A stretch of DNA of 9,551 nucleotides from positions 1 through 9,551 of the forward strand of contig JANWVS010000040.1 of NCBI GenBank assembly GCA_025056835.1, read 5' to 3'. Both the position numbers and the translations under genes were made by a program. The DNA is from Gemmataceae bacterium (GTDB lineage: Bacteria; Planctomycetota; Planctomycetia; Gemmatales; Gemmataceae). The notes under the pieces were generated by a model. It made no database searches and had not been told where the DNA came from. It worked only from the letters and a program-made list of their open reading frames with translations. Of the stretch, positions 6,709-9,551 are shown piece by piece (within the stretch, counting starts at the first letter, position 1; every line of letters starts with the position of its first letter).

Positions 6709-8568
6709 ATGGTCGAAACCGATCTGATCTGGATGACGCTGTGCATCTTTCTGCCGAGCGTTTTCGCCCTGGCGATCCTGTTCTTTCCCAAGGGCAGCGA
6801 GGAAGCGATGCGCTGGCTGGCGCTGGCGGGCACGGCGGCGACCATGGTGGTCAGTTGCTTCTTGTTCATCGACTACCTGAGCATGTTGGATCGGAACATC
6901 AGCGCCGCGCCGAGTCAAACGAGTTTAGCAGCGCGGGCGGCGGCGCTGGACAAGGATGCGGTCGAATTCAAGGCCCCCAAAAGCGACGACATGATCGCCC
7001 GCATTCCGTGGATCCAATTCGGCCGCCACGATCAGCGGCAGCAGTATTACCAGTTTCAGATTGACTATTTCCTCGGGGTCGACGGCATCAGCATGCCGCT
7101 GGTTTTGCTGACGACGATCATCACCTTCCTATCGATGATCGCCAGTTGGGGCATCGACAAGCACGTCAAAGGTTATTTGGCGTTGTTTTTGCTACTGGAG
7201 ACCGGCGTGCTGGGCACGTTTTTGGCGCTCGACTTTTTCCTGTTCTACATCTTTTGGGAGGTGATGCTCCTGCCGATGTACTTCTTGATCGGCGTCTGGG
7301 GAGGGCCGCGACGGGAGTATGCGGCGATCAAGTTTTTCCTGTATACGTTGTTCGGCAGTGTGTTCATTCTGATCGCGATGCTGGGGTTTTACTTTACCGA
7401 CATTCGCGATTTCGTGGCCCGGCCGCCGCTGGAGGAGTTGCAGCAAGTCACCGCCGACGGCACGACCAACGTCGTCAAAGTGAAATTGCCCGTCAATTCG
7501 TTTGACCTGGTGGCGCTGGCTAAGGCGGGGCGGGCGGCGTTGGATTATCTCAATGCGCCGGATGCCGCGGCCAAGAAAGAAGTAGCTACCAAGGTTGCGG
7601 CCGGGTCTCCCCATCGTCCTCCGGTCGCGGACGTCGAGCGTCGGCTGGCGCAGCCGTTTTTCACGCAGGCGTTTCAATACGTCATGTTCGTCTTTCTGTT
7701 CGTGGGGTTCGCGATCAAAGTACCGGTCTTCCCCTTCCACACCTGGCTGCCCGATGCCCACGTCGAGGCGCCGACACCGATCAGCATGATCCTGGCCGGC
7801 ATTTTGCTGAAGCTCGGCGGCTACGGCATCCTGCGGATCGCGTATCCGATCTGTCCCTGGGCGGCGCAGCAGTTGGCCTGGATCATCGGCGCGATCGCGA
7901 TGATTAACATCGTCTATGGCGCCTTCACGGCCATGGCCCAGACCGATTTCAAGAAGCTGGTGGCTTACAGTTCGATCAGCCACATGGGCTACGTCATTCT
8001 CGGCATTGCGGTTTGGCAGGCACACGACGCGTATAGTTGGGCCTGGGGGATGAACGGGGCGATGTTCCAGATGATTGCCCACGGCATCAGCTCAGCCGGC
8101 ATGTTTTTCCTGGTGGGTGTGATTTACGACCGCGCCCACCACCGCAACCTCGACAATTTCCGCGGGCTGTACGAGCCGATGCCGCTGTACGGCGGAGTCA
8201 GCGCGATCATCTTCTTTGCAGCCTTGGGACTGCCGGGACTGTGCGGCTTCGTCGGCGAGTTCATGGTGGTGCTTTCGACCTGGACGTTCACGGCGCCGGG
8301 AATGCCCGACATTGGTAAGGTCTTCGCCGTGCTGGCCGCGTTAACGGTGGTCATCACCGCCGCGTACATTCTCTGGACTCTTCAGCGGGTCTACTTCGGC
8401 ACGAACCCGGCGTACAAGGACTACCCCGACATCAATGCTCGCGAATTGGTGTGCATCCTGCCGCTGGCCGTCCTCGCGGTGGCCTTGGGGGTCTTGCCGT
8501 GGTTGCTGCTGAACTGGATGGAGCCGCACGTGACCGGTTTGGTGGATTCCCTCGTGTCGATGCGATAG
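6709..8568 (+). CDS. nuoM: NADH:quinone oxidoreductase subunit M (enlarged)
   Basis: NuoM (ND4 family, MrpD-like) is the middle antiporter-like proton-pumping subunit. Conserved elements are FWEVMLLPMYFLIGVWGG with Glu184 (E. coli Glu144), FAIKVPVFPFHTWLPDAHVE with Lys337 (E. coli Lys234), EAPTPISMILAGILLKLGGY, the TDFKKLVAYSSISHMGYV segment, the HGISSAGMFFLVG helix, and FVGEFMVV with Glu517 (E. coli Glu407). The ATG at 6709 is chosen because it begins directly before a normal first helix and lies 8 bases after the nuoL stop; the frame is open further upstream to 6442, but those 89 residues are antisense-like shadow inside nuoL. The product is 619 aa, against about 500-510 usual. The excess lies in a longer TM2-TM3 loop (about 58-124) and a larger insertion between TM6 and TM7 (about 236-316), which is Ala/Lys-rich and helical in appearance. 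These are the same two loops enlarged in NuoL. Confidence 0.96.
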   Translation: MVETDLIWMTLCIFLPSVFALAILFFPKGSEEAMRWLALAGTAATMVVSCFLFIDYLSMLDRNISAAPSQTSLAARAAALDKDAVEFKAPKSDDMIARIPWIQFGRHDQRQQYYQFQIDYFLGVDGISMPLVLLTTIITFLSMIASWGIDKHVKGYLALFLLLETGVLGTFLALDFFLFYIFWEVMLLPMYFLIGVWGGPRREYAAIKFFLYTLFGSVFILIAMLGFYFTDIRDFVARPPLEELQQVTADGTTNVVKVKLPVNSFDLVALAKAGRAALDYLNAPDAAAKKEVATKVAAGSPHRPPVADVERRLAQPFFTQAFQYVMFVFLFVGFAIKVPVFPFHTWLPDAHVEAPTPISMILAGILLKLGGYGILRIAYPICPWAAQQLAWIIGAIAMINIVYGAFTAMAQTDFKKLVAYSSISHMGYVILGIAVWQAHDAYSWAWGMNGAMFQMIAHGISSAGMFFLVGVIYDRAHHRNLDNFRGLYEPMPLYGGVSAIIFFAALGLPGLCGFVGEFMVVLSTWTFTAPGMPDIGKVFAVLAALTVVITAAYILWTLQRVYFGTNPAYKDYPDINARELVCILPLAVLAVALGVLPWLLLNWMEPHVTGLVDSLVSMR

Positions 8569-8584
8569 AAAGCGGCGTGCCACG

Positions 8585-9551
8585 ATGACGGAAAAGACCC
8601 TCCAGCAACTGACTGACTCGCTGCCGCGCGACTTGGGGGCTTTCGCGCCAGAGTTGATTTTGTGCGGCGGCATCGTGCTGTTGTTGCTGGCACGAATGTT
8701 TCGGGCGTGCGACGGTTTGCACCTGGGTTGGGCCGCCCTGGGTTTCGTTCTGATCGCCCTGGTGAATGCTTGCGTGTGGCAATGGAGCGGATTCATCGAC
8801 CTCGTGCCCGACGGCCCTTCGCGGCCGATTTTCAATGGCCTGCTCGTCTTCGATCAATTCAGCATCTTTATCAAAATCTTCCTCTACGGCTTCACGGCAC
8901 TGGTCGTCGTCCTGGCGTTATTGTCGCGGATCCCGGATCGCGAAGACTCGGGCGATTTCTTCGTGTTGGTCCTCGGCTCGGCCGTGGGCATGTCGATCAT
9001 GGCTTCCGCCAACCATTTGCTCATGGTGTTCATGGGGGTGGAGATGGCGAGCGTGCCGAGCTACGCCTTGGCCGGCTTTCTGAAAGGCAAGCGGCAAGCG
9101 AGTGAGGCGGCCCTGAAATATGTCGTGTATGGCGGCGGCGCTGCGGGCGTCATGCTCTATGGCATTACCTTGTTGGCGGGCAGGTTCGGGACTGGCTATC
9201 TTCCCGACGTGCTCATGTTCCTGTCTACGACCCAACTGGACGCCCTCAACTTGCTTGGTCTGTTGTTCATCCTCATCGGCGTCGGTTTCAAACTGGCGGC
9301 GGTGCCGTTCCATTTCTGGTGTCCAGACGTGTTCGAAGGGGCGGCCGCGGAAGTAGCGGCGTATCTGTCGGTCGCGTCGAAGGGGGCGGCCTTGGCACTG
9401 TTGGCCCGGATCGCGATTGGCTTGGCGGGTCGGGCGGAGGTCGTGGTGCCGGCGCTGGCCTTCTTCGCGGCCTTGACGATGACCTTCGGCAACTTGGCCG
9501 CGTACAGCCAGACCAACCTCAAGCGGCTGCTGGCTTATTCCACGATCGCCC
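8585..9551 (+). CDS. nuoN: NADH:quinone oxidoreductase subunit N (3' end outside window)
   Basis: NuoN (ND2 family, MrpD-like) is the antiporter-like subunit nearest the quinone site. The frame is open from ATG 8585 to the right edge, giving 322 residues of an expected 480 or more. Family features are MGVEMASVPSYALAGF with Glu153 (E. coli Glu133 position), GVGFKLAAVPFHFW with Lys236, SVASKGAA with Lys266 (the Lys of TM8), and YSQTNLKRLLAYSTIA at the cut edge. The TM2-TM3 and TM6-TM7 loops are of ordinary length, unlike those of NuoL and NuoM. The usual motif after PDVFEG, normally a Pro-containing GAPxPV, reads GAAAEV here, so both prolines are lost. The gene starts 16 bases after the nuoM stop with no strong ribosome site, and is likely the last gene of the nuo run. 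Confidence 0.95.
   Translation, partial: MTEKTLQQLTDSLPRDLGAFAPELILCGGIVLLLLARMFRACDGLHLGWAALGFVLIALVNACVWQWSGFIDLVPDGPSRPIFNGLLVFDQFSIFIKIFLYGFTALVVVLALLSRIPDREDSGDFFVLVLGSAVGMSIMASANHLLMVFMGVEMASVPSYALAGFLKGKRQASEAALKYVVYGGGAAGVMLYGITLLAGRFGTGYLPDVLMFLSTTQLDALNLLGLLFILIGVGFKLAAVPFHFWCPDVFEGAAAEVAAYLSVASKGAALALLARIAIGLAGRAEVVVPALAFFAALTMTFGNLAAYSQTNLKRLLAYSTIA

Noticed and set aside
3971..8568. Possibility that nuoL/nuoM are Mrp antiporter or formate hydrogenlyase subunits rather than complex I
   Set aside because: The flanking nuoH, nuoJ, nuoK and nuoN in canonical order, and the NuoL lateral-helix region, identify complex I.

Overview
This window is high-GC bacterial chromosome and is almost entirely core genes. 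Its main content is the membrane arm of respiratory complex I (NADH:quinone oxidoreductase), as a tight plus-strand run nuoH-nuoJ-nuoK-nuoL-nuoM-nuoN from 1623 to the right edge. nuoN is cut by the window end. To the left lies scpB (chromosome segregation) on the minus strand, divergent from nuoH. Left of that are two plus-strand genes of unknown function, the first cut by the left edge, which converge on scpB. The GC richness, GTG starts, long loop insertions in NuoL, NuoM and NuoJ, and the scpB/nuoH arrangement suggest a planctomycete (Pirellulales-like) genome. This is inference from general resemblance; no taxonomic marker gene is present.

Layout: 1-366 is the C-terminal part of an unknown protein; 386-763 is a small unknown protein; 764-826 is a short convergent gap; 827-about 1516 is scpB (minus); 1517-1622 is a divergent intergenic region with a candidate promoter and good Shine-Dalgarno sites for both flanking genes. 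Then follow nuoH 1623-2894, a 57-bp gap, nuoJ 2952-3659, nuoK 3656-3967 (4-nt overlap with nuoJ), nuoL 3971-6700, nuoM 6709-8568 and nuoN 8585 to beyond 9551. There is no RNA gene, CRISPR array, insertion sequence or other mobile element, and no gene-free stretch longer than about 110 bases.

The six nuo genes encode the quinone-side channel subunit (H), the connecting small subunits (J, K) and the three antiporter-like proton-pumping subunits (L, M, N). Together they make most of the proton-pumping arm; only NuoA of the membrane subunits is absent. The peripheral-arm genes (nuoB-G, nuoI) are not here. nuoI, which in the classical order sits between nuoH and nuoJ, is missing from that position, so the enzyme must be assembled from at least two loci. 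The most unusual features are the enlarged hydrophilic loops: NuoL and NuoM both have insertions in the TM2-TM3 and TM6-TM7 loops, NuoJ has about 85 extra residues before its last helix, and the first NuoL insertion carries a His-Asp repeat. I see no new defence, mobile or biosynthetic system here; the interest lies in this remodelled complex I.
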